A stretch of 64,000 nucleotides of DNA, from assembly GCA_049890295.1 (NCBI GenBank), contig JBMHBP010000012.1, positions 31,499-95,498 of the forward strand. Reading direction: 5' to 3'. A program made the translations under genes and the position numbers. How positions within the stretch are numbered: the first letter of the stretch is position 1; each line of letters begins with the position of its first letter. The notes beneath the pieces were generated by a model that searched no databases, was not told where the DNA came from, and saw nothing but the letters and a program-made list of their open reading frames with translations. Shown one piece after another: positions 1 to 8,581 of this stretch. This DNA is from GCA-2862585 sp049890295 (GTDB taxonomy: Bacteria > Bacteroidota > Bacteroidia > Flavobacteriales > UBA7312).

Positions 1-178
1 CATAAATTCCGATGGTAGTCCAAACACTGCCCATACTACTAACTTAGTGCCTTGCTTTTTGCTAAACACTCAGCATACTACAATTAAAAATGGTAAATTA
101 GGCGATATTGCCCCCACTATACTCACACTAATGGGAATTGATATTCCACAAGAAATGACTGGACAAACATTACTATAA
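1..178 (+). CDS. gpmI: 2,3-bisphosphoglycerate-independent phosphoglycerate mutase, C-terminal end (partial)
   Basis: This is the last ~58 codons of a gene whose start lies outside the window; the frame is open from base 2 to the TAA at 176-178. The visible residues include NSDGSPNTAHTTNLVPC and then GKLGDIAPTILTLMGI and EMTGQTLL. These match the C-terminal phosphatase-domain signature of the manganese-dependent glycolytic mutase GpmI, which interconverts 3- and 2-phosphoglycerate. The family's metal-binding HT pair and the 'ADIAPTIL..G' block are both present. The M20 peptidase gene begins two bases after the stop, so the two are probably co-transcribed. Identity is quite sure despite the short fragment; other alkaline-phosphatase-superfamily members lack this exact tail. 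Confidence 0.88.
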   Translation, partial: INSDGSPNTAHTTNLVPCFLLNTQHTTIKNGKLGDIAPTILTLMGIDIPQEMTGQTLL

Positions 179-180
179 TT

Positions 181-1572
181 ATGGAACATATTAATCAATA
201 CATAGAAGAACACAAAAACCGATTTATTGAAGAACTACTAGATTTACTACGTATACCTTCTATAAGTGCCGACCCAGCCTACTTAAAAGACGTATACAAC
301 TGTGCACAGGCCGTACATGACCATTTAGTGAAAGCAGGGGCTGATAATGTCGACATTTGCCCAACCAAAGGCTATCCCATTGTTTACGGAGAAAAAATAA
401 TAGACTCATCACTACCAACTGTACTTGTGTATGGTCATTACGACGTCCAACCCGCTGACCCTTTAGAGTTATGGGAAAGTGGTCCATTTGAACCAATCAT
501 CAAAGCCACTGACATCCATCCCGATGGTGCCATCTTTGCACGTGGTGCTTGCGATGATAAAGGACAAATGTATATGCACATCAAAGCATTTGAACTGATG
601 ATGCGTACCAACTCACTGGCCTGTAATGTGAAATTCATGATAGAGGGCGAAGAAGAAGTCGGTTCAGACAATTTAGGTGACTTTGTCAAATCCAACAAAG
701 AACGACTGAAATGCGATGCCATACTTATCTCTGATACTGGTATTATAGCCAACGATACTCCCTCCATTACGACTGGATTAAAAGGATTAAGCTATTTAGA
801 AGTGGAAGTGACAGGCCCTAACCGCGATTTACATTCGGGATTGTACGGCGGGGCCGTGGCCAACCCCATCAATATTTTATGTGAAATGATAGCCTCTCTA
901 AAAGACGAAAATAATCACATTACTATCCCTGGTTTTTACGACAAAGTCGTAGAGCTGTCAGACCAAGAAAGAGCGGATATGGCTAGGGCACCTTTTTCTT
1001 TGGCAGATTATAAAAAAGCTTTAGACTTAGGCGATGTTCATGGAGAAAAGGGTTACACTACTATGGAAAGAACAGGCATACGCCCTACTCTAGACGTTAA
1101 TGGTATTTGGGGTGGCTATACTGGCGAAGGAGCCAAAACAGTCATTGCATCAAAGGCCTATGCTAAAATATCCATGCGACTAGTTCCTAATCAGCAAGAT
1201 GAAGAGATTACACAATTATTTGAATCTCACTTTAATCGTATTGCCCCAAAAAGTGTTAGTGTAAAAGTTAAACCACATCATGGTGGAGAACCATATGTTG
1301 CTCCTACTGATAGTCCAGCTTATCTAGCAGCAAGCGAGGCTATGGAAAGTACTTTTGGTAAAAAACCTGTGCCAATAAGAAGTGGTGGTAGCATACCTAT
1401 TGTCGCTTTATTTGAAGAAGAACTAGATGTAAAGTCTATTTTGATGGGCTTTGGACTAGATAGCGATGCTATACATTCCCCTAATGAACACTATGGTATT
1501 TTTAACTTCCTAAAGGGAATAGAAACTATTCCACACTTTTTCACTAACTTTAAACGTTTGATGACAAAATAA
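181..1572 (+). CDS. M20-family dipeptidase (CNDP/carnosinase-like metallopeptidase)
   Basis: The 463-residue length is typical for M20 dipeptidases of the CNDP/DapE-ArgE fold, zinc enzymes that cleave di- or small peptides in the cytoplasm. The metal-site motifs are visible: VYGHYDVQP (H86, catalytic D88), the bridging aspartate in RGACDDKGQ (about D125), and the glutamate pair in EGEEEVGS (about E158/E159). The dimerisation-domain block DLHSGLYGG and a late metal-ligand histidine in AIHSPNEHY are also present. No signal peptide is visible, so it is probably cytosolic. ATG at 181 follows the gpmI stop by two bases. The precise peptide substrate cannot be read from the sequence; peptide catabolism is the family-level expectation. 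Confidence 0.9.
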   Translation: MEHINQYIEEHKNRFIEELLDLLRIPSISADPAYLKDVYNCAQAVHDHLVKAGADNVDICPTKGYPIVYGEKIIDSSLPTVLVYGHYDVQPADPLELWESGPFEPIIKATDIHPDGAIFARGACDDKGQMYMHIKAFELMMRTNSLACNVKFMIEGEEEVGSDNLGDFVKSNKERLKCDAILISDTGIIANDTPSITTGLKGLSYLEVEVTGPNRDLHSGLYGGAVANPINILCEMIASLKDENNHITIPGFYDKVVELSDQERADMARAPFSLADYKKALDLGDVHGEKGYTTMERTGIRPTLDVNGIWGGYTGEGAKTVIASKAYAKISMRLVPNQQDEEITQLFESHFNRIAPKSVSVKVKPHHGGEPYVAPTDSPAYLAASEAMESTFGKKPVPIRSGGSIPIVALFEEELDVKSILMGFGLDSDAIHSPNEHYGIFNFLKGIETIPHFFTNFKRLMTK

Positions 1573-1577
1573 CACTA

Positions 1578-2438
1578 TTGAGGCAGTTATTATTCATATC
1601 GATACTTTTTTTAATGGCATGTGCTAAAGATCAGCCTATTTTAGTAGGTGATAATGTAGCACCACCTGATCAAACTATTGATAGGGTTGTCAAAGAAAAT
1701 TACATCAATAAACTATACATCAGCTTACTAGGTAGAGAACCAAACTCAACTGAATTTGATGAAGCCAACACCCTTTTAGGTAGCGAAGTTTCTTTACAAA
1801 GCAGAGAACAAGTCATTGATATAATTCAAGGCAATGAGGAATATTATATTAATTTATATAGAGTTTTCAGACAAGACTACCTCAACGGAGTAGACACCAC
1901 TCAAATCAGAGATGATTATATAATCCTATTCGAAAACTTATTGGAAAATGAAAGTAACCCTTTTGTTATTGAAGAGTTTGAAAAAATATTGGACAGACTA
2001 TATCTTTTGAGTCGTTCGGCAGATGATCTTATTTCCGGTCAAGCCAACGTAGTAGAAATTCATCAGCGATGCGTCAACAATGAACTCTATGATGAAATAA
2101 ACATGGGAAGCTTTAATTATGTGGTTTCCATCTTTCAAAACTTTTTACACCGCTATCCGACCCAATCTGAACTAGAAAACGGTATCATAATGGTAGATGG
2201 CGAACAAAGTATTTGTTTTGAGCAAAATGGCGATAGTAAAAATAACTTTAACGCCTTATTTTTCGAATACGACGGCTACTACGAAGGGCAGATAGTTAGT
2301 GTTTACAACAAACTTTTGTTCAGAGACCCCAATACCATAGAAATAAGTGAGCTAATTCAATTGTTCAAAGCAGACAAAGACTATCAAAAACTCCAAAAAA
2401 GAATACTAACTACCGATGAATTTTTAGGCATAGAATGA
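1578..2438 (+). CDS. Lipoprotein with repeated LYxxLLGRxP-type motifs, function unknown
   Basis: A 286-residue lipoprotein. The start is TTG at 1578, chosen because it gives a complete signal peptide (RQLLFISILFLMAC) with the lipobox cysteine at position 15; the next ATG (1614) would destroy it. The mature part is helical and acidic and repeats a motif like INKLYISLLGREPNSTEFDEA, again near residue 190 (FQNFLHRYPTQSELE) and near 245 (VYNKLLFRDPNTIEISEL), each followed by a helix ending in a 'seEY'-like segment. This resembles DUF4214/DUF1549-type modules in surface proteins; that comparison is inference. It begins the five-gene operon that runs to 5607, and its stop overlaps the next start (ATGA). 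No enzymatic motif is visible. Confidence 0.75.
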   Translation: MRQLLFISILFLMACAKDQPILVGDNVAPPDQTIDRVVKENYINKLYISLLGREPNSTEFDEANTLLGSEVSLQSREQVIDIIQGNEEYYINLYRVFRQDYLNGVDTTQIRDDYIILFENLLENESNPFVIEEFEKILDRLYLLSRSADDLISGQANVVEIHQRCVNNELYDEINMGSFNYVVSIFQNFLHRYPTQSELENGIIMVDGEQSICFEQNGDSKNNFNALFFEYDGYYEGQIVSVYNKLLFRDPNTIEISELIQLFKADKDYQKLQKRILTTDEFLGIE

Positions 2439-2929
2439 AAACCTCTGTTTACATATTTTTGACCCTAACTCTACTTGTTTTTTCTTCTTGTTCAAACGAC
2501 GACCCCTACTTTCTATTTGAGGTTGACAAAGTAGAGGTTGAGCAAACCAATGCCGACAAAAATCGCTTAAAAACAGACATTGAGTTTGTTTCTATTGCCT
2601 TCAATGATTTATATGGCACCAATATTCCTCAAAACCAATTAGAAGAAATCATCACCTCATATAAATCGTTCGGCGACAAATCTTTAGTCATTGAATTAAT
2701 TATCAAGAAGTTCATTCTAGACGAAGGAAGTGCTATTCCAAATTTACTTCGTATCTCTAGAGAAAGTGTAGAGCTATTTGTGGTAGAGGCCTACGAAAAA
2801 CTATATAACAGAACGCCAAATGCCTTTGAAAAGTGGCACATGACAGAGTTAATTATGAACAACAGCAGTGTGGATGCAGAAATGGTATATTTCTCAATGA
2901 TGACTGCCAACGAATACAGATACTACTAA
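2435..2929 (+). CDS. Small lipoprotein related to the preceding one, function unknown
   Basis: A 164-residue protein with a clear lipoprotein signal (MKTSVYIFLTLTLLVFSSC, lipid cysteine at 19). Its ATG overlaps the upstream stop by four bases, which implies translational coupling. The mature protein carries two copies of the same motif class as its neighbour: FNDLYGTNIPQNQLEEI near residue 55 and YEKLYNRTPNAFEKW near residue 125, the second closing with a MMTANEYRYY tail. The pair may have arisen by duplication and divergence, or may be subunits of one envelope complex. The DUF1501-like gene follows after one base. Function is not recognised. Confidence 0.7.
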   Translation: MKTSVYIFLTLTLLVFSSCSNDDPYFLFEVDKVEVEQTNADKNRLKTDIEFVSIAFNDLYGTNIPQNQLEEIITSYKSFGDKSLVIELIIKKFILDEGSAIPNLLRISRESVELFVVEAYEKLYNRTPNAFEKWHMTELIMNNSSVDAEMVYFSMMTANEYRYY

Positions 2930-2930
2930 T

Positions 2931-4235
2931 ATGAAAAGACGTTCATTCATAAAAAAGACGGCCCTAACGGCAGCAGCTAGTTTTGCTGTTCCATATATTT
3001 TACCATCTGGACGCTTATTTGCTGCCACTGGTGCTCGAAAAGCCAATCATGTAGTTTTATGTCTCTTTGCGGGTGGAGTAAGGAGTTTAGAGTCTCATAA
3101 ATTTTCCAATGGTAACTTCGGAAATATGATGCCCTACACTTTTACTGGTGGCGTAGAAAATCTAGCAGGCGTTGATATAGGTAGTGCTTTAGGATTACCC
3201 TCCGGACAAAGCTTACAAGAACAGGGAACATTGTTTTCTAATATGAAAATGAAAAACGGCCCAACTGGTCATTATAATGGACACGCTACTTTAATGACTG
3301 GCGTTTATACCGATACTAACCTCAACATCAATGCCAATCCACAATACCCAACGGTATTTGAGTTATACAGAAAACACAACTCACCTTCTATGAGTGCCTT
3401 AAACGCTTGGTGGGTATCCAACTCCTTAGGACCCTATCCTCAACTTAATTATAGTACAGATCCTAGCTATGGTGCTAAATATGGGGCAAATCACATTCAA
3501 CCGATGAGTTTCATTTACTCAGGATATGAATCGATTTATACAACTGGCAATTCGCTGCTCAACAGTCAATCAGAATCTATCAGCACCTTAAAAGGGTTTT
3601 GTGACAACAACTTCAACAGAGACTTTGCAAATAACAGTGGGGTTGTGAATACTGCCCAGGACAAGGCTCTTTTAGAAGCCTTTATCCAAAATAACTTTAA
3701 CAAAGCAATAACAGGTCAGTTGAACGATCCTTGGGGCCTAGGACCAGATATTTATAATGGCGATATGTACACCATGTACTTCGCTGAAGAAATCATCAAA
3801 GAGTTTCAGCCAGAACTATTGGTAGTGAATATGCAAAATGTCGATGCTGCACATGATGATACTACCGATTATTTAAATAATCTAAAACGAGCCGATTATG
3901 CCCTAGCCCATTTATGGCAAACCATACAAAACACGCCTGGTATGGAGAATACTATTTTAATAGCTGCCCCTGAGCACGGCCGAAACCTTGAAACCAACGG
4001 CGTGGTAGACAGCTTTGGTAGAGAAGGCACTGACCATACTGGCGACGACATGAGTAGAGAGGTCTTTTGTATGATGTTAGGCCATCAAACCGATGCTTTT
4101 GTCAACAGTGGTTTATCAGTGAACGCTGATTGCGAAACCATCGACATTGTTCCCACCATAGCCAATATTTTGGGCTTTGACAACGACATACCTGGACAAC
4201 TCAGTGGGCGATCACTCAATGAAGCATTTAGTTAA
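2931..4235 (+). CDS. Tat-exported DUF1501-like protein (alkaline phosphatase/sulfatase superfamily fold)
   Basis: A 434-residue protein whose N-terminus is a classical twin-arginine signal (R3R4 in MKRRSFIKK, then a hydrophobic AALTAAASFAVPYIL segment and cleavage near LFA-ATG), so it is probably folded before export. The body resembles DUF1501 proteins: GHYNGHATLMTGVYTD near residue 115, a middle section with NMQNVDAAHDDTTDY, and a late APEHGRN...GTDHTGDD block in which the Asp and His residues would be metal ligands in related phosphatases and sulfatases. Family knowledge: DUF1501 proteins are common in Planctomycetes and Bacteroidetes, often beside DUF1800 or cytochrome-like partners, with no agreed function. 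Its place among four lipoproteins suggests a periplasmic or surface complex. A divergent sulfatase is the main alternative. Confidence 0.65.
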   Translation: MKRRSFIKKTALTAAASFAVPYILPSGRLFAATGARKANHVVLCLFAGGVRSLESHKFSNGNFGNMMPYTFTGGVENLAGVDIGSALGLPSGQSLQEQGTLFSNMKMKNGPTGHYNGHATLMTGVYTDTNLNINANPQYPTVFELYRKHNSPSMSALNAWWVSNSLGPYPQLNYSTDPSYGAKYGANHIQPMSFIYSGYESIYTTGNSLLNSQSESISTLKGFCDNNFNRDFANNSGVVNTAQDKALLEAFIQNNFNKAITGQLNDPWGLGPDIYNGDMYTMYFAEEIIKEFQPELLVVNMQNVDAAHDDTTDYLNNLKRADYALAHLWQTIQNTPGMENTILIAAPEHGRNLETNGVVDSFGREGTDHTGDDMSREVFCMMLGHQTDAFVNSGLSVNADCETIDIVPTIANILGFDNDIPGQLSGRSLNEAFS

Positions 4236-5170
4236 TGATGAAAAGAATTCATAGTATATACTTTATTTTGACTCTAGTATCAGGCGTGCTATTATGGAGT
4301 TGTGGAGAAGATATTCCAGAACCCTATAACCCCTATAGTGAAATCATTTATCCCATAGAAAGTAATCCTGTGGATAATTCTAGCCCAAACTCACTAAGTC
4401 GCACCCACAATGAAGTCTTTGAGCCTAAATGTAATGTGTTAGGCTGCCATGATGGTAGTTTCGAACCCGATTTTAGAACACCTATCAGCAGCTACTCTAC
4501 ATTAGTGTACCATTCTATAAAGAAGAATAATGCCGATGAAGAGTTTGAGTACAGAGTCATTCCTTACGACACTGCCAACTCAGTACTGTGGGAACGTATT
4601 ACTAACTGTTGCTTTGTGAACGAAAACGATCGAATGCCACAAGATAATATCGGTATTTCAATGCCTCAAGAGTCTATCGATCAAATCGGCAATTGGATAA
4701 TGGCCGGTGCACCTGACTTGTTCGGAAATGTAGCTGAAGAGCCCAATACACTGCCAAACATAATGTATGCATCGTTTTTTGATGTGGATTACGATACCAA
4801 TTACACTAGTAACAGAGTAGATGATGAATGGTATACTCCCTTTATTTTACCCCAAAATACTGATATAAATGTAGTGGTAACAGTCGAAGATGACAATGTG
4901 CATAATTTGAATTTATTGTACAATACTTTGAAAATATCCACAGACATTAATGATTTTTCTAACGCCCAAGAATTTGTAGCCAACTGTTTAGACAACGAAG
5001 AATTTGATTATCCTTTTCTGTTGACGCTCAATACTTCTGACTTTAATACCGATCAACAATATTTTGTTCGCTATTATACCAAAGATAGTCCTAATGGACA
5101 ATTGGCAGAATACCCTGAAACAGAAGACGAAAGTTATTATAAATCTATATGGTCATTTATTCTAGAGTAA
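4235..5170 (+). CDS. Cytochrome c-like lipoprotein with a CX4CH heme-type motif
   Basis: A 311-residue lipoprotein (lipobox LLWSC, cysteine 23). Near residue 60 it reads NEVFEPKCNVLGCHDGSF: cysteines 66 and 71 followed by H72, a CX4CH spacing instead of the canonical CX2CH. About 60 residues later comes NDRMPQ, then IGNWIMAGAP. These resemble the 'RMP' axial-methionine segment and the 'I..WI..GAP' end helix of planctomycete-type small c cytochromes that accompany DUF1501/DUF1549 proteins. The C-terminal ~140 residues look beta-rich and are unassigned. The ATG overlaps the upstream stop by one base. Whether heme is really attached is uncertain; the two cysteines could instead bind a metal or form a disulfide. 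Confidence 0.6.
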   Translation: MMKRIHSIYFILTLVSGVLLWSCGEDIPEPYNPYSEIIYPIESNPVDNSSPNSLSRTHNEVFEPKCNVLGCHDGSFEPDFRTPISSYSTLVYHSIKKNNADEEFEYRVIPYDTANSVLWERITNCCFVNENDRMPQDNIGISMPQESIDQIGNWIMAGAPDLFGNVAEEPNTLPNIMYASFFDVDYDTNYTSNRVDDEWYTPFILPQNTDINVVVTVEDDNVHNLNLLYNTLKISTDINDFSNAQEFVANCLDNEEFDYPFLLTLNTSDFNTDQQYFVRYYTKDSPNGQLAEYPETEDESYYKSIWSFILE

Positions 5171-5607
5171 CATACGGTCTAATTTGCATAATACTATGGC
5201 TACTTGTGAGTGCTTGTGGTTCTGACGATGATATTATTTTATCAAATGTTCCTAACTTAAGTTTTAACTCACTTAGTCCAACCTCAGTTCAAGAGTTTGA
5301 TGGGCCAATTACCTTTACAGTAGATTATGAAGACGGAGATGGGGATTTAGGCGAAAATGATCCTAACGTCAAGAACTTATACTTAAAAGACAATAGAAAC
5401 GGTATTATATATGAATATCGCCTGCAGCAATTAGCCCCCGAAGATTCAAACATTCCAATCACTGGCAGCTTTGATATTGTCTTGAACAACACTGCTATTA
5501 CAAACGGCAGTAGTGAACAAAGTGCCACCTTTGATATTTACGTGGTCGATAGAGAAGGTAACCGAAGCAATACTATTACATCAGATCCACTAAATATTTA
5601 TCAATAA
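5149..5607 (+). CDS. Small lipoprotein with an Ig-like acidic domain
   Basis: A 152-residue protein whose ATG lies 22 bases inside the end of the preceding gene. The N-terminal hydrophobic stretch LICIILWLLVSAC gives a lipobox cysteine at about position 23, followed by GSDDD. The mature part is a single beta-rich domain containing FTVDYEDGDGDLGENDPN, a DGDGDLG motif common in Bacteroidetes surface lipoproteins and possibly calcium-binding, and ends with DREGNRSNTITSDPLNIY. It is the last gene of the five-gene operon and probably an accessory lipoprotein to the DUF1501/cytochrome-like pair. No enzymatic function is visible. Confidence 0.65.
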   Translation: MVIYSRVTYGLICIILWLLVSACGSDDDIILSNVPNLSFNSLSPTSVQEFDGPITFTVDYEDGDGDLGENDPNVKNLYLKDNRNGIIYEYRLQQLAPEDSNIPITGSFDIVLNNTAITNGSSEQSATFDIYVVDREGNRSNTITSDPLNIYQ

Positions 5608-5618
5608 CACTTTAAATC

Positions 5619-6119
5619 ATGACAACCTACTTTAAGGAAGAACAATATTTTAGACAGCCATGGCTGTGGTTAGTCATATTATTTTTTCCTGCCTTTTCAC
5701 TATATGGAATATACGAACAAGTCATGCTAGGTAACCCAATTGGTGACCAACCGTTAAGCGATGAAGGAGTAATCAGTTTTTCATTATTAGTAGGTTTAGG
5801 TTTGCCTGTGTTATTTTGGTTTATGAAGCTAAAATTGAGAGTGACCGAGCAAGGATTACATTATCAATTCTTTCCTGTTCACTTCAAAGAGCGACTGATT
5901 CCTTTTGAAGATATCAGTCACTACAAGGCCAGAACCTATTCGCCGCTCAAGGAGTTTGGCGGTTGGGGCATTCGCTTTGGTTTTGAGAGTAAAGCCTACA
6001 ATGTAAAAGGAGATAAGGGCTTGCAATTGGAATTAACTAATGGACGAAAGGTGTTGTTTGGCAGTCAAGATCATAAGGCTTTAGAAAAAGCTATGAAGAA
6101 AGCCCAAAAAGCTAGTTAA
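5619..6119 (+). CDS. DUF6141-like integral membrane protein
   Basis: A 166-residue protein with two membrane segments (about residues 14-33 and 49-68), then a soluble beta-rich tail containing KLRVTEQGLHYQFFPVHFKERLIPFEDI. This pattern resembles PH-like membrane proteins and I recall it as DUF6141, without a known function. The C-terminus is lysine-rich (ALEKAMKKAQKAS). It follows the lipoprotein operon by 11 bases and may be read from the same transcript. Its last eight bases overlap the convergent DCC-family gene on the other strand. Confidence 0.65.
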   Translation: MTTYFKEEQYFRQPWLWLVILFFPAFSLYGIYEQVMLGNPIGDQPLSDEGVISFSLLVGLGLPVLFWFMKLKLRVTEQGLHYQFFPVHFKERLIPFEDISHYKARTYSPLKEFGGWGIRFGFESKAYNVKGDKGLQLELTNGRKVLFGSQDHKALEKAMKKAQKAS

Positions 6120-6480
6120 GGTTACAATCTTCCTCCTTACAGTGTAATGGAATAATTTGACGCTTTACAGCTAGTTCGTTATAGCACCAATGCCCTATCC
6201 TACTCACTTTTAGCACAAAGAAAAGAGGCACAAGCCACCACAATAATGGCAAGCGCAGTAGTATTTGCCAAATACTATCAAAACCATAAAAAACAATTGA
6301 ATGCCGATTGACAGAAGCTATGACTTTCAAAGCCTGTTCCTTACGAACTAGATTACCTTGGTAAAGACGAATATCAGCTTGTTCAATCTTATGAAAAATA
6401 TCCAATCGTTTTAGTAAGCCACCAAAACGTACACAGATGGGACACCACGAATCTATATAAATAAATAACAAACTCACCAT
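6112..6480 (-). CDS. DCC-family (DUF393) thiol-disulfide oxidoreductase-like protein
   Basis: A 122-residue protein opening with FIYIDSWCPICVRFGGLLKRLD, i.e. a CxxC pair (C13, C16) right after an aspartate. This fits the DUF393/DCC family (YuxK-like), predicted to have a thioredoxin-like fold. A hydrophobic segment LLRLPLLWWLVPLFFVLKV is characteristic of the family, where it sits against membranes. The role is not established experimentally for most members. Its 3' end overlaps the convergent membrane-protein gene by eight bases. Start ATG at 6480; there is 155 bp of AT-rich DNA between it and tsaB. Confidence 0.75.
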   Translation of the reverse strand: MVSLLFIYIDSWCPICVRFGGLLKRLDIFHKIEQADIRLYQGNLVRKEQALKVIASVNRHSIVFYGFDSIWQILLRLPLLWWLVPLFFVLKVSRIGHWCYNELAVKRQIIPLHCKEEDCNLN

Positions 6481-6635
6481 GCAAAATTAGTGAAAAAAAG
6501 TACTAAAAGTATTTTAGCCAACATAGTATAAAAGACATATTATCGCAGCCATTTTACAATAATCCACAAGATTGTTTTAGATCATATAGGCTGAAGTAAA
6601 AGCCATCTAGCAAAAATTTCAACATACACATCAAA

Positions 6636-7304
6636 CTACTTTGCCCTGACTCCAGCTACAAATTCTTTGAGGTAAAAAGGCTCATAATAGGCTAAGTCTT
6701 CAAAATCTTTTTTTGAAAATTTTTGAAAGGCTAGTTCTAGCATCCCCCTAGCTGAAGGATAAATACCCAATTCAAAATAAGCGTTGGAGTGTGTAAGGAC
6801 TTGTTGGCATTTGTCAGCACCATCGCCAAAGAAAAGAAGTGGATATTTTTCTAATTCTTCAGCAAAGCTATCTTGGTCTATAACTTTTGCTGTAATGGGA
6901 TTTTGTATGCTTCCAAATAAGGCACAATAGACTTCCATACGTCGTGCATCTATCATAGGACACATTATTTTCATTGGATGTTTGTCTATCATCAGTTGTG
7001 CCATGGCCTCAAGGGTTGATACCGAGATAAGTGGAATTTCTAGAGCATAGCATAATCCTTTGGCTGTAGAAAGGCCTATTCTCAAACCTGTATAAGATCC
7101 TGGCCCTGAACTGAAAGCTATAGCATCTAAATCCTGTTGACTTAAACCATTTTGTGTTAAAACCTCTTGAATAAAAAGGGTTAGCTGCTCTGAATGGGAA
7201 TAGCGTTCAGAGACTTCTTCATGACATCCTATCAATTGACCATTTTTGGACAATGCTACTGAACAGCTTTTGGTAGCCGTTTCTATGTTAAGGATATAAC
7301 TCAT
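6636..7304 (-). CDS. tsaB: tRNA threonylcarbamoyladenosine biosynthesis protein TsaB
   Basis: A 222-residue member of the ASKHA fold. It begins MSYILNIETATKSCSVAL and carries the diagnostic FSSGPGSYTGLRIG block at residues 64-77. TsaB partners TsaD and TsaE in making the universal t6A37 modification of ANN-decoding tRNAs in the cytoplasm. Length is near the family norm (about 220-230). Its ATG overlaps the stop of the upstream HlyD-type gene by four bases, so the two are likely translated from one message. No unusual feature. Confidence 0.93.
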   Translation of the reverse strand: MSYILNIETATKSCSVALSKNGQLIGCHEEVSERYSHSEQLTLFIQEVLTQNGLSQQDLDAIAFSSGPGSYTGLRIGLSTAKGLCYALEIPLISVSTLEAMAQLMIDKHPMKIMCPMIDARRMEVYCALFGSIQNPITAKVIDQDSFAEELEKYPLLFFGDGADKCQQVLTHSNAYFELGIYPSARGMLELAFQKFSKKDFEDLAYYEPFYLKEFVAGVRAK

Positions 7305-8578
7305 TGAACAGAAATGGAGAAAGTGCTTTTTCTATCTTGGTCAGATTGGTTGGTTTTTAATACTTTACTATCGTCTTCTAGCAAACGAGAAACAGCACTA
7401 TAAGGGCCAGAAATAACTTCTTGATTTTCTTCTAAACCACTTTTGATTTGTATGTACTCATCGTCTTGAATACCTGTTGTTACTTGATATAAATTGGCTT
7501 GAGCATTTTCGTATGCAAATACGCATTCTATTTTTTCATCGTTTTCAGAGGTGTCTTTTCGGGTAGTTACGGCTTGAATAGGTAAGGACAGTACACCATA
7601 AGCTCTTTGAGTCTGGATTTCTACAGTAGCTGTCATACCTGGTCTAAAAGATACTTCATCAATAATCCTAACTTTAACTTCAAAGTTGGTTACCTGATCG
7701 GCACTGACCCCCATGACGTTGGCGGAGTTGGCAATTTCAGACACCAAACCCTTAAACTCTTCCCCCAGAAAAGCATCAACTTCTATATGGGCTGTATCGT
7801 TTAAATTGACATTATTTATATCGTTTTCGTTAACCTCAACAGCTACCTCCATAAGCTTCAAATTAGCTAAACGTAATAACTCTGTGCCGGCCATCTGAGC
7901 TGTACCAACAACACGCTCTCCTAATTCTACATTTAATCTTGAAATAGTGCCTCCAATAGGAGCATGTATATTCGTCTTATTTAAGTTCTCTTTAGCTTCA
8001 CGTAAAGAGGCCTTGGCACTAGTTACCATAAATTCTCCATCTTCAACACTAAGTTGAGCAACTTTAAAAGATGCTTCTATCTTCTCATATTCTGATTTAG
8101 AAATAGTTCCGTTATTAAATAAAATTTTATTCCTATTGTAATTGGATTGGCTTTCTTCTAATTGTGCCTTAGCCTTTTCTAATGAGGAGTTAGACGTGTT
8201 TAATGCTGCCTGACTTCGTTCTAAAATTGATTGATAAGTATCTGGTTTTATTTTTAGTAACAGATCTCCTTTCTCTACCACATCACCTTCTTTAACATAT
8301 AGGCTAACTATCTCACCAGAAACATCGGGCGAAATTTTAACCTCCGTTTCTGGTTGTATTTTTCCGCTAGCGGAAACAGTTTCTATAATATCACGCTTTT
8401 CTACTTGTTCAGTGTTCACGCTAATGGGTTTTTCGGCAGATATCCAGCCAACTTGCTGAGCTATAAATATGAATAAGGATATTATACCAACTACTAAACC
8501 TAATAGTTTCATGAGTTTATGATTATTTCTTCTTCCAAAATAATATAAAACAGCTCCTGCGATTATAAATAGTATCAT
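7301..8578 (-). CDS. Periplasmic adaptor (HlyD/AcrA-type membrane fusion protein)
   Basis: A 425-residue membrane fusion protein. It has one or two hydrophobic N-terminal segments (residues 1-13 and about 23-43), then two lipoyl half-motifs (KISPDVSGEIVSLYVKEGD and NIHAPIGGTISRLNVELGE) flanking a long coiled-coil hairpin (about residues 115-205), then a beta-barrel domain. Such proteins join an inner-membrane ABC or RND pump to a TolC channel. The TolC-like gene is three bases upstream, but no pump gene is next to it; tsaB follows instead. By similarity of layout the likely partner is a MacB-type ABC exporter encoded elsewhere, which is inference. Confidence 0.88.
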   Translation of the reverse strand: MILFIIAGAVLYYFGRRNNHKLMKLLGLVVGIISLFIFIAQQVGWISAEKPISVNTEQVEKRDIIETVSASGKIQPETEVKISPDVSGEIVSLYVKEGDVVEKGDLLLKIKPDTYQSILERSQAALNTSNSSLEKAKAQLEESQSNYNRNKILFNNGTISKSEYEKIEASFKVAQLSVEDGEFMVTSAKASLREAKENLNKTNIHAPIGGTISRLNVELGERVVGTAQMAGTELLRLANLKLMEVAVEVNENDINNVNLNDTAHIEVDAFLGEEFKGLVSEIANSANVMGVSADQVTNFEVKVRIIDEVSFRPGMTATVEIQTQRAYGVLSLPIQAVTTRKDTSENDEKIECVFAYENAQANLYQVTTGIQDDEYIQIKSGLEENQEVISGPYSAVSRLLEDDSKVLKTNQSDQDRKSTFSISVQ

Positions 8579-8581
8579 TGT

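Noticed and set aside
438..767. A 109-codon open frame opposite the M20 peptidase
   Set aside because: It lies wholly inside the conserved peptidase gene on the other strand and has no recognisable domain.
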